Shown: in pieces, positions 16,445 to 24,606 of the stretch
Layout: the number at the start of each line of letters is the position of its first letter
Numbering within the stretch: position 1 is the stretch's first letter
Assembly: GCA_947303185.1 (NCBI GenBank)
Contig: CAMYXF010000015.1
Span: 1-45,314 of the forward strand
Direction: 5' to 3'
DNA: 45,314 nucleotides
Source: an uncultured Clostridia bacterium
GTDB taxonomy: Bacteria > Bacillota > Clostridia > Saccharofermentanales > Saccharofermentanaceae
Notes under the pieces: generated by a model
Told to the model about the DNA's origin: nothing
Database searches by the model: none
What the model saw: only the letters and a program-made list of their open reading frames with translations
Position numbers and translations under genes: made by a program

Positions 16445-18010
16445 GTGCCACAGGTATTGTTTTACATAATTGCGGGCGTTGTTGGACTTATTCTGGGTAT
16501 TGTTATTACAGCAGCTTATTTTAAATCGGGAATTTCCGGTGAACAAAAGAGGCTTGAGGAGGATATTGCCAAATCTAAGGAGGAAAGCAATGTGCTTCTC
16601 GCAAATGCACAGAAAGAAGCAGAGAACAACAAGCGTGATTTGCTTTTGCAGGCGAAGGAAGAAGTATCTCGCGTACGTTCTGAATTAGAGCGTGAAGCCA
16701 GAGAGAAAAAACAGGAACTTGCAAAGGAACGCAATAAGCTCGAGCAGAAAGAAGAAAATATCAATCGTATTGAAGCTAATTGTGAACGCAAGCAGGAGGA
16801 AATCGAGAAGCGTCAGCAGAATATTGCTGAACTCGAGGCCAGGGCAAAGGATTACGAGCAGCGTAAGAAGACTGAACTTGAAAAGGTTTCAGGACTTACG
16901 ATTGCAGATGCCAGAAGCTTAGTGCTTGATGAAGCAAAGCGTGAATATACTCACGATATGGCCTTAATGCTCAAGCAGATGGAAGAGAAGACTAAGCAGG
17001 ATGCCGATAAGGTTGCAAAAGACATTATCGTTAATGCCATTCAGCGTTACGCATCCGACTACGTTTCTGAAGTCACTGTATCGGTTGTAAATCTTCCTAA
17101 CGACGAGATGAAGGGTAGAATCATCGGTCGTGAAGGACGTAATATCAGAGCAATCGAGACTATCACGGGAGTCGATCTTATTATCGACGATACTCCTGAA
17201 GCAATCGTTCTTTCATCGTTCGATCCCATCAGAAGAGAGATCGCCAGACTTACGATCGAAAGACTTGTCGCAGACGGAAGAATCCATCCTGCCAGAATCG
17301 AAGAGATGGCAGGTAAGGCAAGGAAGGAACTCAATCAGACTATTAAATCCGAGGGTGAGAAGGCAGCATTTGATACCGGTGTCATGAATCTGCATCCGGA
17401 AGTTATCAAGCTTCTTGGCCGTCTTCGTTACCGCACATCGTACGGACAGAACGTACTGCAGCACTCTATAGAGGTTTCATGGATCGCTGCAATGATGGCG
17501 GACGAACTCGGACTTGACAGTAATCTTGCAAGGCGCGGCGGCCTTTTGCATGATATCGGTAAGGCAGTAGACTTCGAGCAGGAAGGAACACATATCCAGC
17601 TCGGTGTTGAAATAGCGAAGAAGTATCATGAGAGTCCCGCTGTTATTAACTGCATCGAGGCACATCACGGTGATGTTGAGCCCCAGACTGCAGAAGCTGT
17701 ACTGGTTGCTGCAGCAGATGCTATCTCAGCTGCAAGACCCGGAGCAAGAAGAGAGAATCTCGAGACGTACATCAAGAGAATCGAGAAGCTTGAGGAGATC
17801 GCTACAAGCTTCGAGGGCGTCGAAAAGAGCTTCGCCATCCAGGCAGGCCGTGAGATTCGTGTTATCGTTTCACCTGATAAGGTATCAGATGACGAAATGA
17901 CTCTTAAAGCTCGTGATATCTGCAAGAAGATTGAGGATGAACTCGATTATCCCGGACAGATCAAAGTGAATGTCATCAGAGAAACGAGGGCAACTGACGT
18001 TGCTAAATAA
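16445..18010 (+). CDS. rny: Ribonuclease Y
   Basis: 521 aa. This membrane-bound endoribonuclease initiates mRNA decay in Firmicutes. The frame opens at a TTG (16427) that lies inside the GGAGGTGA ribosome binding site (16429-16436); the GTG at 16445 sits 8 bp after that site and gives the normal length, so I use it. One N-terminal membrane helix (about residues 3-25), a long charged coiled coil (about 30-200), a KH domain ([15 protein letters not shown]) and an HD domain ([24 protein letters not shown]) follow in the usual order. In many Firmicutes ymdB follows directly; here an extra gene and a repeat array intervene. Confidence 0.97.
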   Translation: MPQVLFYIIAGVVGLILGIVITAAYFKSGISGEQKRLEEDIAKSKEESNVLLANAQKEAENNKRDLLLQAKEEVSRVRSELEREAREKKQELAKERNKLEQKEENINRIEANCERKQEEIEKRQQNIAELEARAKDYEQRKKTELEKVSGLTIADARSLVLDEAKREYTHDMALMLKQMEEKTKQDADKVAKDIIVNAIQRYASDYVSEVTVSVVNLPNDEMKGRIIGREGRNIRAIETITGVDLIIDDTPEAIVLSSFDPIRREIARLTIERLVADGRIHPARIEEMAGKARKELNQTIKSEGEKAAFDTGVMNLHPEVIKLLGRLRYRTSYGQNVLQHSIEVSWIAAMMADELGLDSNLARRGGLLHDIGKAVDFEQEGTHIQLGVEIAKKYHESPAVINCIEAHHGDVEPQTAEAVLVAAADAISAARPGARRENLETYIKRIEKLEEIATSFEGVEKSFAIQAGREIRVIVSPDKVSDDEMTLKARDICKKIEDELDYPGQIKVNVIRETRATDVAK

Positions 18011-18071
18011 TTATTTATCGCATTTTTATATATATTATTTAACACGTTAGTATCATCGATCAAAACAAATC

Positions 18072-18110
18072 AAGGACCTTTAGATGTAAATCTGAAGGTC
18101 CTTTTTGTTT
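18072..18110 (+). terminator. Terminator of rny
   Basis: AAGGACCTTTAGAT pairs with ATCTGAAGGTCCTT (one G-T wobble, 4-nt loop), and TTTTTGTTT follows. Strong intrinsic terminator. Confidence 0.93.
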
Positions 18111-18168
18111 GCCTTGATACTCACTCTAAGTGCTTTGCCAAGTTGTTTTTTTCGATGTGCCGCCCAAA

Positions 18169-18282
18169 CTTATCAAAATTATCCTTCTATACGGACATTT
18201 TGATAAGAAATCATCAAAACCTTGTCAAAAACATCCTTCTAAGCGGACATTTTGATAAGTAAACATCAAAGCCTTATCAAAA
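18169..18282. repeat. 52-bp tandem repeat with palindromic units
   Basis: Two full units and one left arm start at 18169, 18221 and 18273, an exact 52-bp period. Each full unit is a 39-bp hairpin: CTTATCAAAAT (CTTGTCAAAAA in the second), a 17-bp loop, and ATTTTGATAAG (18197-18207 and 18249-18259). Loops are nearly the same (CCTTCTATACGGAC and CCTTCTAAGCGGAC). The gap between units carries another ATCAAA half-site. The third left arm (18273-18282) has no partner. Together with the terminator, the palindrome at 18324 and a promoter, this accounts for the 391-bp gene-free stretch 18011-18401. No T tract follows, so these are not ordinary terminators. Confidence 0.93.
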
Positions 18283-18323
18283 CTGCTCTGAAATCATTAT
18301 TTTATGATATCAAGGAAAAGTTA

Positions 18324-18333
18324 AGACTAGTCT
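18324..18333. promoter_or_regulatory. Palindrome AGACTAGTCT, possible operator
   Basis: A perfect 10-bp palindrome lies about 40 bp upstream of the -10 site of the next gene. The position suits a repressor or activator site, but no cognate regulator is known. Confidence 0.3.
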
Positions 18334-18374
18334 CAATATTCTGTGAACGACTTATTTTTGTGTAACAGGCACTT

Positions 18375-18380
18375 TATAAT
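18375..18380 (+). promoter_or_regulatory. -10 box upstream of the nuclease-like gene
   Basis: A perfect TATAAT lies 21 bp before the start codon at 18402. The -35 region is poor (TTATTT with 17-bp spacing), so expression may need an activator or be low. Confidence 0.5.
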
Positions 18381-18401
18381 CGGAAAACAGGAGGGATGAA
18401 A

Positions 18402-19187
18402 ATGGCAAATGTATATGAGACTATGATTAATCGCCGAGATATTCTTCTAAAGTCAATCTCTGAGATAGAACGAAATCTGGAGCATATGCCGGAAGGTTGT
18501 GTTTATGTAAAGAATTACAACAGGAAATCTTATTACTATATGCGCTCCGGTAAATCACAACAGCTTTACTTGTCATCAAAAAACGAAGAACTTATTAAGC
18601 AACTGGTTCAAAAAGACTATCTTAAAAAGGCTTTAAGGTCTGCGAAAAGAGAATTCGATGAATTGGAGACAGCAATAAAAGCATATCCCAAGATATGTGT
18701 CGAGGCTGTATTTGATCAGCTTCCCGGATCCAGAAGAAAATATGCTGAGCCTATCTTTGCCGGCGCTGATGAATATGCACGCAAATGGCTTGCCCAGCCT
18801 TATGATCCAAGCCCGATAGGTAAAGACACGCCTGTATATCTGACTGTTAGAGGTGAACGTGTACGATCAAAGTCAGAGATTATTATTGCCGACCGGTTAT
18901 GGGCAAATGGAATTCCATATAAATATGAATGCCCGATTCTTGTTGGAGGAGAGATATTTCATCCTGATTTTACAATATTGAGAATGAGTGATCTTAAGTT
19001 TGTATATCATGAACATTTAGGAAAATTGGATGATCCCCAATATGCAGAACGAAATAATAACAGGATCAACAGATACAACGATGCGGGTATTATACTCGGT
19101 GACAGGCTTTTTCTCTCGTTTGAGACGTCGAAAACACCTTTGGATGCAAGAGTAATCGATAATTTGATCAAAACACATTTCAGATGA
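18402..19187 (+). CDS. PD-(D/E)XK nuclease-like protein
   Basis: 261 aa from the ATG at 18402; AGGAGGG at 18389-18395 is too close to the ATG at 18396 but well spaced for 18402. Residues 1-95 are charged and probably helical or coiled-coil. The C-terminal half has a pattern I associate with PD-(D/E)XK-fold nuclease domains: RSKSEIIIADRL (Glu 159), then FHPDFTIL (Asp 189), then VYHEHLGKLDDPQYAER (Glu 204) and a basic RINRYNDAGI helix. The usual ExK lysine is not in place (EHL), as in the EHxG-type branch. The coding sequence looks more A+T-rich than its neighbours and lies between rny and ymdB beside a repeat array, which suggests acquisition. DNA-repair or defence roles are possible; neither is shown. 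Confidence 0.6.
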   Translation: MANVYETMINRRDILLKSISEIERNLEHMPEGCVYVKNYNRKSYYYMRSGKSQQLYLSSKNEELIKQLVQKDYLKKALRSAKREFDELETAIKAYPKICVEAVFDQLPGSRRKYAEPIFAGADEYARKWLAQPYDPSPIGKDTPVYLTVRGERVRSKSEIIIADRLWANGIPYKYECPILVGGEIFHPDFTILRMSDLKFVYHEHLGKLDDPQYAERNNNRINRYNDAGIILGDRLFLSFETSKTPLDARVIDNLIKTHFR

Positions 19188-19221
19188 ACTAGTAGCTGTC
19201 ATGAAAATTCTGAAATCCTTG

Positions 19222-19230
19222 TGCTATAAT
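19222..19230 (+). promoter_or_regulatory. Extended -10 promoter for the ymdB operon
   Basis: TGCTATAAT (19222-19230) is an extended -10 element 31 bp before the ymdB start. The -35 region is poor, as is common with extended -10 promoters. Confidence 0.6.
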
Positions 19231-19261
19231 TTCAAATAATAAAAAGAATGGGGGTATTACT

Positions 19262-20044
19262 TTGAGAGTCTGCTTTGTTGGCGATATAGTCGGCGGCGCC
19301 GGCCGTCGTGCTTTCAAAACCGTAATGCCCGGATTCCTCAGGAATAACCGAATAGACTGCTGCATCGTCAATGCCGAGAACAGTGTTCACGGTCTTGGTG
19401 CTTCGATCAACATCTTAAGAGATCTTGAAGCTGCAGGTGCCGATCTGTTTACCATGGGCAACCATACATTCTCAAACAGGGATTTCTTAAGCCAGATAAC
19501 CAAAGTCAACAATGTTGCAAGACCCGCCAATTTCAGTCCTGCATGGCCCGGCAATGATTTCTGCGTTTTCGAGAAGAACGGCGAAAAGCTCGGCGTGTTT
19601 AATCTGCTTGGTCAGGTTTATGCAAATGTGCTTCCCGATAATCCGTTCTCATGTGCCGACAGAATAGTCGACAGACTTAAGAATGTTGAGAATTGCACAT
19701 CGGTATTTCTTGATTTCCATTGTGACGCCACATCCGAGAAGTGTGCCATGGGTTACTATCTCGACGGCAGGGTATCCTGTGTTGCAGGTACCCATACCCA
19801 TGTCCAGACCGCTGATGAGACTATCCTTGACGGCGGAACGGGATATATCACCGACTGCGGCATGAGCGGAGCCAAGGAATCCATTCTTGGAATGAGTGTT
19901 GAGTCTTCGATAAGAAGACTTGCTTATAAACTGCCTGCAAAGTACGAACCTGCCGATGGCCCGGGCTTTGTATGTGGTATTATCTTTGAGACTGATAAAA
20001 ACGGAAGGTGTACCGAGATCAAACGGTTCTGCGAATATGAATAA
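19262..20044 (+). CDS. ymdB: YmdB-family metallophosphoesterase
   Basis: 260 aa, full length. YmdB proteins are calcineurin-like dinuclear-metal phosphodiesterases; the Bacillus subtilis member acts on 2',3'-cyclic nucleotides and affects biofilm and RNA turnover. Metal-binding motifs are visible: FVGDIVGGAGR at the N-terminus, VNAENSVHGLG, MGNHTFSNRDF, and AGTHTHVQTAD near the C-terminus. The start is TTG (19262); no ATG is available nearby. It overlaps lspA by 8 nt. It has its own promoter, so here it is separated from rny. Confidence 0.94.
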   Translation: MRVCFVGDIVGGAGRRAFKTVMPGFLRNNRIDCCIVNAENSVHGLGASINILRDLEAAGADLFTMGNHTFSNRDFLSQITKVNNVARPANFSPAWPGNDFCVFEKNGEKLGVFNLLGQVYANVLPDNPFSCADRIVDRLKNVENCTSVFLDFHCDATSEKCAMGYYLDGRVSCVAGTHTHVQTADETILDGGTGYITDCGMSGAKESILGMSVESSIRRLAYKLPAKYEPADGPGFVCGIIFETDKNGRCTEIKRFCEYE

Positions 20045-20636
20045 TTTTTTCGATAAGAGATCAGCAAAAGGATATGAAGTTTGCGTTCTCTATGCTTTTC
20101 TTTCAATCTTACTTATAACTGCCGACCAGCTCTTTAAGCAGATGGCCGTAAATGAGATAAAGCCTTATGGCCAGGTTTTCATCATTGAGAATTTCTTCTC
20201 TCTCCACTATGCGGAGAATACGGGAAGCGCGTTCTCAATGTTTGCCGATAAATGGTGGGGAATCTATTTCCTGTCCGGAATATCACTTATTCTCGGCATA
20301 GTCATCATGATCCTTATGTTTATCGCTGCAAGAAGATCCATGCAGATGATCTCTCTTGCATTCTGCCTGTTGTTCTCAGGTGCGGTGGGAAACCTCATCG
20401 ACAGAGTCCGTCTCAGATATGTCGTTGACTACATCAGATTCGACTTTGGTACTTTCACGTTCCCAATCTTTAACTTTGCGGATATCTGCGCAGTAGTCGG
20501 AACGATACTTCTTATCTTCATCATCATTTTCAAATCCAGATATTTCGAGAAGTTCTGGAATGTTTTGTTTAAGAGCAAGAAGAACGAGATTATTTTGGAT
20601 CCTGAACAGGAAAAGGAAGAAAAGAATGCCGATTGA
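20037..20636 (+). CDS. lspA: Lipoprotein signal peptidase (signal peptidase II)
   Basis: 199 aa. LspA cleaves the signal peptide of diacylglyceryl-modified prolipoproteins. The frame is open back to 19920 inside ymdB, but the ATG at 20037 gives a normal N-terminus before the first membrane helix. Signature segments are AENTGSAFSMF, GNLIDRVRLRYVVDYI and FNFADI, with the catalytic aspartates expected at 131 and 149. Four hydrophobic helices are present. A charged tail after residue 170 makes it longer than the usual 150-165 aa. Two lipobox proteins in this window (30772 and 40467) are likely substrates. It overlaps rluD by 11 nt. Confidence 0.93.
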   Translation: MNNFFDKRSAKGYEVCVLYAFLSILLITADQLFKQMAVNEIKPYGQVFIIENFFSLHYAENTGSAFSMFADKWWGIYFLSGISLILGIVIMILMFIAARRSMQMISLAFCLLFSGAVGNLIDRVRLRYVVDYIRFDFGTFTFPIFNFADICAVVGTILLIFIIIFKSRYFEKFWNVLFKSKKNEIILDPEQEKEEKNAD

Positions 20637-21540
20637 TTCTAAGGTTTGTAATCAGGACGGAGTAAGACTCGACAGTTTTGTTACGGAGTCTTTTGATTCA
20701 ACATATTCCAGGTCGTTTTACAAGCGCCTTATAGATGACGGCAAGATCACGGTTAACGGTAAAGTAATCACCAAAGCAGGCACTAAGCTTGCAGCAGGTG
20801 ATGTCGTTGAAGCAGATGTTCCCGCACCTGTAGAAGATGAATCATTTGTAGCCCAGGATATTCCTCTGGATATCGTTTACGAAGATTCCGATCTTCTTGT
20901 TATCAATAAGCCTCAGGGAATGGTTGTTCATCCCGCTGCAGGCCACAGCGAGGGAACGCTCGTTAATGCGCTTCTTGCTCACTGCAAGGATGATCTTTCA
21001 GACATCAACGGAGTATTGAGACCAGGTATCGTACACCGTATCGATAAGGATACTTCAGGTCTTATGCTTGCCTGCAAGAATAACTTCACTCATTTAAAGT
21101 TAGCCGACATGCTCTCAAGACATGAGATCGTCAGGGAATACAGAGCCCTTGTATACGGCTTCGTAAAAGAAGACAAGGGTATGGTCGATGCTCCTATCGG
21201 CAGATCAACATCCGACAGACGCAAGATGGCTGTAAATAAGGACGGTAAGGCTGCCGTTACCCATTTCGAGGTGCTTGATAGACTGGGTGAGATAACAGAT
21301 CTTAAGCTCGTTCTTGAGACGGGAAGAACCCACCAGATCAGAGTACACATGGCTTATATCGGTCATCCGGTGGTAGGCGATCCTGTTTATGCTTCAAGAA
21401 GAAAGAACTACGGTCTTGCAGGTCAGGCTCTTCACAGCCAGGCGATCACGTTCGTTCATCCGAGAACGGGAGAGACGATGCATTTTGAATGCGACCTTCC
21501 GGATTACTATCAGGCGGTCATCAACAGTTTTAAGGGCTGA
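20626..21540 (+). CDS. rluD: RluD-type pseudouridine synthase
   Basis: 304 aa from the ATG at 20626, which follows GGAAGAAAAG and overlaps the lspA stop; the frame is open further upstream but that part would lie inside lspA. An S4 domain (RLDSFV through GDVVEADVP) precedes the catalytic domain: VINKPQGMVVHPAAGH, HRIDKDTSGLML with Asp 140, and ETGRTHQIRVHMAYIGHPVVGD. RluD modifies helix 69 of 23S rRNA in E. coli; lspA next to an RluD-like gene is a common Firmicutes arrangement (ylyB). Confidence 0.92.
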   Translation: MPIDSKVCNQDGVRLDSFVTESFDSTYSRSFYKRLIDDGKITVNGKVITKAGTKLAAGDVVEADVPAPVEDESFVAQDIPLDIVYEDSDLLVINKPQGMVVHPAAGHSEGTLVNALLAHCKDDLSDINGVLRPGIVHRIDKDTSGLMLACKNNFTHLKLADMLSRHEIVREYRALVYGFVKEDKGMVDAPIGRSTSDRRKMAVNKDGKAAVTHFEVLDRLGEITDLKLVLETGRTHQIRVHMAYIGHPVVGDPVYASRRKNYGLAGQALHSQAITFVHPRTGETMHFECDLPDYYQAVINSFKG

Positions 21541-21543
21541 TTG

Positions 21544-21571
21544 TTGACGATAAAGATAATTAGCATAATAA
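21544..21571 (+). promoter_or_regulatory. Possible promoter for phoH
   Basis: TTGACG (21544-21549) and TAATAA (21566-21571) with a 16-bp spacer lie 21 bp before the phoH start. The -10 match is weak. Confidence 0.35.
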
Positions 21572-21592
21572 TTCTTTTATAGGAGATCTCAT

Positions 21593-22531
21593 TTGGAAGA
21601 AAGAATCGAACAGCTTAGAAATTCAGCACATACTGCAGGTGTTTATGCGAAAAGAGTTGCAGAGTCTTTTGATGTCTCGATAGAGCATGACGGCAACGGA
21701 TTCATTATCTCGGGTGATACAAAAGACGTGCTGATGGCAAAAGATGCTTTTGTGGCGTTGGATAAGCTTTCAAATGATTCTGAGATCGACGGTACTGATA
21801 TCGATTACCTCATGAATATTGCCAAAGACGGCAGGCTTGAAGAATTCCTGAAAACGTCAGATGAAGTTTTTTATATGACGCCTTCCGGAAGAGCTATCAA
21901 GCCCAGAACTTTGGGTCAGAGACTTTATGTTGATTCATTAAAGCAGTCTGAACTCGTTATCTGCTGCGGTCCTGCCGGAACGGGTAAGACTTTCCTTGGT
22001 GTTGCAATGGCAGTTAAGGCTTTGAAGGCCAGGGAAGTATCAAGGATCATACTTACCAGACCTGCGATCGAAGCAGGTGAGAGACTGGGATTTTTGCCCG
22101 GTGATATCGAAGAAAAGGTAAATCCTTACATGCGTCCTATCTACGATGCTCTTTCAGCTCTTCTTGGTCAGGAGATGTTTGAGCGTTATTACGACAAGGG
22201 CGTTATCGAAGTTTCTCCTCTGGCATTCATGAGAGGCAGAAACCTTGATGACTGCTTCGTTCTTCTTGATGAGGCGCAGAACACGACACCCGAACAGATG
22301 AAGATGTTCCTTACTCGTCTCGGCGTAAACTGCAGGGCATGCGTATGCGGTGACTTCACGCAGATCGACCTTCCCAGGGGAGTTGAGAACGGCCTTAAGG
22401 ATGCAATCAATGTTTTAGACGGTGTTGAAGGTATAAAGATTGTAAGTCTCAATGACACGGATATTGTAAGAAACAGCCTTGTTGCAAGGATTGTAAGAGC
22501 GTATGAGAATGCTAAAAAAGGTGATTTATGA
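21593..22531 (+). CDS. phoH: PhoH-family ATPase
   Basis: 312 aa. The start is TTG with AGGAG (21581-21585) 7 bp upstream. A KH-like N-terminal part is followed by the PhoH ATPase domain: CCGPAGTGKTFLGVAMAV (Walker A at about 125), RPAIEAGERLGFLPGD and FVLLDEAQNTT (Walker B). PhoH/YbeZ proteins work with YbeY in RNA metabolism, and here a ybeY-containing gene lies two genes downstream. It overlaps the next gene by 4 nt (ATGA). Confidence 0.94.
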   Translation: MEERIEQLRNSAHTAGVYAKRVAESFDVSIEHDGNGFIISGDTKDVLMAKDAFVALDKLSNDSEIDGTDIDYLMNIAKDGRLEEFLKTSDEVFYMTPSGRAIKPRTLGQRLYVDSLKQSELVICCGPAGTGKTFLGVAMAVKALKAREVSRIILTRPAIEAGERLGFLPGDIEEKVNPYMRPIYDALSALLGQEMFERYYDKGVIEVSPLAFMRGRNLDDCFVLLDEAQNTTPEQMKMFLTRLGVNCRACVCGDFTQIDLPRGVENGLKDAINVLDGVEGIKIVSLNDTDIVRNSLVARIVRAYENAKKGDL

Positions 22532-24606
22532 GTAATACAAAGTCTGTAAAACCCAAGATCCATCAGATCATTACTTTAGCGCTTGCTGCGTTTACCATCG
22601 TATTCCTGGTATTCTACGGATCACTTCCCGTAAGTTACGACTATGAAGTCGGATCCATTGCAAACCAGGACATCTATGCTCCGAGAACATTTGCAGATAC
22701 TTATGAGACACAGAGAAGAGCCATCGTTGCAAGAGATACATGTGCCGATGTTTTCGTAAGGTCTGATAAGCAGTCACAGGAGAGTATCGACCGTGTAGAT
22801 GATTTCTTTGATCTTACCGAACAGGCAAGAAAGAATGCTACTCAGGGAAGAACTGGACAGACTCCCATTAAGCCTGCTGATTCTGCAAGCCAGTTATCCG
22901 TTACAGTAGAGCAGACTCTGGGCGTTAAGATCGCTCCTGAAGACATTGAAGTTTTCTTCGATACAGGCATGAGCAACACGACATTTACTTATGTCAGGGA
23001 GAAGACGACTTCCATTGCAGAACTCATCATGTTGGGCGACGTAAGTGATGCTGTTCTTCATACAAGAATTTCCGAACAGATCAATTCTTTCTCTGAATCC
23101 AGTCCTTCATATTCTAAATATTCTGATGCGATGTATGTGGTTCTCGCATCATTCCTTGAACCCAACACCGTATATGACCAGAAGGCTACGGCAGATTCAG
23201 CAAACAACGCATACATTGCAGTTATCAATGAACCTGTCATGATCGAGAAAGGTACAAAACTCGTTGAAGCAGGCGACATCGTTGACGAGCATGTATACAG
23301 CAATCTCGTTGAACTTGAGCTCATCAGAGACTCTTCGTTTAACCTCATTATTTTCGCAAGAGCCGTTGTTTATGTACTCGTAATTTCAGCAGCTACAGTC
23401 GTTTATCTTAACATCGAGCGTAAGAAGCTTAAGGTTGAAACTCCCGTATTCTACCTGCTTATTACCACATTCCTCGTTACTGTCGGTACTTCGGTTTATC
23501 TGTCAACTCTTTCAAATCTCCTCTGCATCGTAATCTTCTTTGCAGCGGTCTGCTCGACATATATCGGTACCCAGAACGGCATCATATTGTCCGTCATAAA
23601 TCTGCTTTTGATCTGGCCGATGTACGGATTTGATCCGGAAGTATTCTTCATCAACCTGATCGGAATCGTTCTCTGCGCAATTTTCGCAGGCAGAACAGAC
23701 AAGATAATCAACAACGCTGCATTGATCTTCTTCCCGACGATCGGAACTATCGCAACGAGTTTTGCTTACAACTTCCTTATCGGTAATGCCAGAACAGAAT
23801 ATCTCAATTCACTGGTTTATACGTTTATCAGCACGATCGCATCACTCGTTGCCGCAATAGGTCTGTCACCGATCTTCGAGCTCGTATGTAATGTCGCTTC
23901 ACCTGTAAAGCTCATCTCCATGAGCCAGCCCGGACAGCATCTTTTGAAGAGACTGTTCCTTGAAGCATCAGGTACACATTCGCATTCCATGATGGTTGCA
24001 AACCTCGCTGACTCTGCAGCTGAAGCTATCGGCGCAGATGCTCTTCTTTGTAAGGTTGCAGCATACTATCACGATATCGGAAAGCTCGAGAATCCTGAGT
24101 ATTTCACAGAGAACCAGCACGGCGGAGTTAACCCCCATGACAGCCTGACTGTTATGGAGAGCGTTGCCATCATCACAAAGCATCCTGAAGACGGTGTTAA
24201 GCTCGCGAAAAAGGAGAGACTCCCGAATGCCGTCATTAAGATCATCGACGAGCATCACGGCACGACATATCCTTCGTATTTCTACCGCAAGGCAGTTGAG
24301 GATGCGAAGGCTAGAGGCCTTGAACCGCCGGATGTTAATAACTTCAGATACAGAGGTCATATACCTTCATCAAGAGAATCCGCTATCGTCATGATCGCAG
24401 ATACATGTGAAGCTGCAGTAAGATCAATGAAGACAAGCGACGTAGAGAGCGCTGAGCAGCTTATCCGCGTGCTTATTAAGGATAAGATCGATCAGGACCA
24501 GCTCATCAATTCAGGTCTTTCTTTTGATGATATCGAGAAGATCGTAATCGCCTTCAAGCAGGTATATGCCGGCGTCTTCCACGAAAGGATCAAGTACCCC
24601 GAATGA
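22528..24606 (+). CDS. pgpH: Seven-TM HD phosphodiesterase (PgpH-type, c-di-AMP)
   Basis: 692 aa. Layout of PgpH/YqfF: one N-terminal TM helix, an extracellular region (about residues 45-270), about seven TM helices (roughly 275-455), and a cytoplasmic HD domain. The HD residues are HSHSMMVANLA at about 485, AAYYHDIGKLENPEYF, and later DEHHGTT and VMIADTCEAA. The family hydrolyses c-di-AMP and so affects osmotic balance and wall homeostasis. Overlaps by 4 nt with both neighbours suggest translational coupling with phoH and ybeY-era. Confidence 0.95.
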   Translation: MSNTKSVKPKIHQIITLALAAFTIVFLVFYGSLPVSYDYEVGSIANQDIYAPRTFADTYETQRRAIVARDTCADVFVRSDKQSQESIDRVDDFFDLTEQARKNATQGRTGQTPIKPADSASQLSVTVEQTLGVKIAPEDIEVFFDTGMSNTTFTYVREKTTSIAELIMLGDVSDAVLHTRISEQINSFSESSPSYSKYSDAMYVVLASFLEPNTVYDQKATADSANNAYIAVINEPVMIEKGTKLVEAGDIVDEHVYSNLVELELIRDSSFNLIIFARAVVYVLVISAATVVYLNIERKKLKVETPVFYLLITTFLVTVGTSVYLSTLSNLLCIVIFFAAVCSTYIGTQNGIILSVINLLLIWPMYGFDPEVFFINLIGIVLCAIFAGRTDKIINNAALIFFPTIGTIATSFAYNFLIGNARTEYLNSLVYTFISTIASLVAAIGLSPIFELVCNVASPVKLISMSQPGQHLLKRLFLEASGTHSHSMMVANLADSAAEAIGADALLCKVAAYYHDIGKLENPEYFTENQHGGVNPHDSLTVMESVAIITKHPEDGVKLAKKERLPNAVIKIIDEHHGTTYPSYFYRKAVEDAKARGLEPPDVNNFRYRGHIPSSRESAIVMIADTCEAAVRSMKTSDVESAEQLIRVLIKDKIDQDQLINSGLSFDDIEKIVIAFKQVYAGVFHERIKYPE

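Noticed and set aside
18221..18259. Second hairpin of the 52-bp array as a terminator for rny
   Set aside because: A strong terminator with a T tract already lies at 18072-18110, and this hairpin is followed by TAAACATC.
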